Origin: CAYNYM01 sp049366815
GTDB lineage: Bacteria > Desulfobacterota > DSM-4660 > Desulfatiglandales > HGW-15
Direction of reading: 5' to 3'
NCBI GenBank assembly: GCA_049366815.1
Contig: JBMNCO010000132.1
Coordinates: 1 to 64,000, forward strand
DNA: 64,000 nucleotides
Shown here: piece after piece, positions 63,164 through 64,000 of the stretch
How the letters are laid out: each line of letters starts with the position of its first letter
Position numbering within the stretch: the stretch's first letter is position 1
The notes under the pieces: model-generated
Database searches by the model: none
The model's input: the letters and a program-made list of their open reading frames with translations, nothing else
Told to the model about the DNA's origin: nothing
Made by a program: the position numbers and the translations under genes

Positions 63164-64000
63164 GAGACGTGCGCGGTCTCAAGGAGTTTGTCCAGATACT
63201 GGAGGGCCAGGGAGAACTTCAGCGGATTAAGGAGCCCCTGGACCCCCGGTATGAGATTTCCAGTGTCCTGTCGGAGATTGGCCGAAGGGAGGGCCCTGCC
63301 CTCCTTTTCGAATCCGTCAAGGGGTGCAGTACGCCCCTTGTCGGCAATCTCCTGGGAACCAATAAGCGTATTGCCTTGGCGCTGGGAGTCCAGGAGGAGG
63401 ATATTCGAGAGGGTCGACTCCCAAACATGGAAAGGAGAATCCCCCCGGTCCTCCTGGGTAAAAAATCCGAGAGAGAGCTTATAAGCTCGAAAAAGGACAT
63501 CGATCTTCGGAGAATCATCCCGGCCCTGACCTATTATATCAAGGATTCCGGCCCCTACATCACTGCCGGGATCACCTCTGCCCGGGATCCCAGGGACGGG
63601 ACCATGGGAAGGGGCCTGCATCGCATGGAAATGCGGGGCGAAAGTGAAATCGGTATTTCTCTGATCAATCCGCCTCTTTCAGATATCTATGCCTATCACC
63701 GGGGACAAGGCACCCGAATGGAAGTGGCCACCGCACTCGGTGTCGATCCTTCCATCCTCTTTGCCACCATACAAAACATACCCCGTGGAACCGATAAATT
63801 CGCCTTCGCCGGAGGGCTCATGGGTGAGGCGATCGCAACGAAAAAGGCCGAGACCGTGGACGTGGAGGTCCCTGCCTACGCCGAGATCATCATTGAAGGG
63901 ATTATTGATCCCCGAGGTGAAGAAAATGACGGCACGCTTGGTGAGGCGAGCGGCTACTATATGGCGTTTTCAAGCAGTCCCACCATCCATGTGACTGCCG
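63160..64000 (+). CDS. UbiD-family protein, paralog 3 (cut by window end)
   Basis: The first 280 residues of a third UbiD-like protein; it continues past the window. The start is ATG 63160, overlapping the PpcC-like stop. The Arg of the active site is R155 (GLHRMEM). The ExxxxE motif reads D257-x4-E262 (DGTLGEASGYY), so the first Glu is replaced by Asp. The sequence is more diverged from the first two paralogs than they are from each other. It may carboxylate or decarboxylate another substrate or be a non-catalytic subunit. Confidence 0.82.
   Translation, partial: MRDVRGLKEFVQILEGQGELQRIKEPLDPRYEISSVLSEIGRREGPALLFESVKGCSTPLVGNLLGTNKRIALALGVQEEDIREGRLPNMERRIPPVLLGKKSERELISSKKDIDLRRIIPALTYYIKDSGPYITAGITSARDPRDGTMGRGLHRMEMRGESEIGISLINPPLSDIYAYHRGQGTRMEVATALGVDPSILFATIQNIPRGTDKFAFAGGLMGEAIATKKAETVDVEVPAYAEIIIEGIIDPRGEENDGTLGEASGYYMAFSSSPTIHVTA

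Noticed and set aside
58663..64000. Reading the UbiD cluster as anaerobic benzene carboxylase (Abc)
   Set aside because: The neighbouring phenylphosphate-synthase-like genes, HAD subunits and small subunit fit the aryl-phosphate route better; no UbiX-like AbcD partner is present in the window.

Overview
The window reads as a chromosomal segment of a strictly anaerobic, aromatic-degrading bacterium, most likely a Desulfobacterota relative of sulfate reducers such as Desulfatiglans. This is an inference. It rests on two ferredoxin-linked 2-oxoacid oxidoreductase operons, a hydroxybenzoyl-CoA-reductase-type molybdoenzyme, and a phenylphosphate-synthase/UbiD-carboxylase gene set. GC content is moderately high. 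No rRNA, tRNA, CRISPR array, phage or IS transposase was recognised.

Layout. 0-3.4 kb: four-subunit 2-oxoacid:ferredoxin oxidoreductase operon (VorB-type) plus an ACT-domain gene. 3.6-6.6 kb: a CheD-HDOD fusion, then purF on the minus strand. 6.9-10.7 kb: an enoyl-CoA hydratase and a second oxidoreductase operon (korDABC), facing a sigma-54 activator. 12.7-17.6 kb: a Gld-type ABC exporter operon (ATPase, permease, auxiliary protein, DUF4340 protein). 17.6-19.7 kb: Slp lipoprotein, MscL and HIT-family genes between dispersed repeats. 20.1-25.2 kb: a three-gene molybdenum hydroxylase whose FAD subunit carries an internal GltD-like NAD(P)H/Fe-S domain. 25.4-27.9 kb: thiolase and ketopantoate-reductase-like genes. 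28.1-33.4 kb: a double-length UvrA. 33.4-46 kb: small proteins, a eukaryote-type HisA, a radical-SAM protein, a YkgJ-type protein, sucCD, tatA, a likely structured RNA, ssb, rnj, ftsK and a LolA-like gene.

46.6-64 kb: the most unusual block. It holds two complete sets of split PEP-synthase-like proteins (PpsA-like plus PpsB-like). A receiver-domain gene and an unrecognised polytopic membrane protein lie between them. A Tm-1-like ATP-binding protein, a LysR regulator, three UbiD-family proteins (the last cut by the window end), two KdsC/HAD-like proteins and a small PpcC-like protein follow.

How it may work together (inference from phenol degradation in Thauera and Geobacter): PpsA/PpsB phosphorylate a phenolic substrate with ATP. 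The UbiD/HAD/small-subunit complex dephosphorylates and carboxylates it to a hydroxybenzoate. After CoA activation (ligase not seen here), the molybdenum enzyme removes the ring hydroxyl, and beta-oxidation-type enzymes plus the oxidoreductases finish carbon oxidation and supply reduced ferredoxin. The doubled synthase, extra carboxylase paralogs, receiver protein and membrane protein suggest more than one phenolic substrate or a regulated assembly not described for the classical pathway.

Two dispersed repeat families made of hairpins occur at several intergenic sites, one interrupted by a second palindromic insertion.
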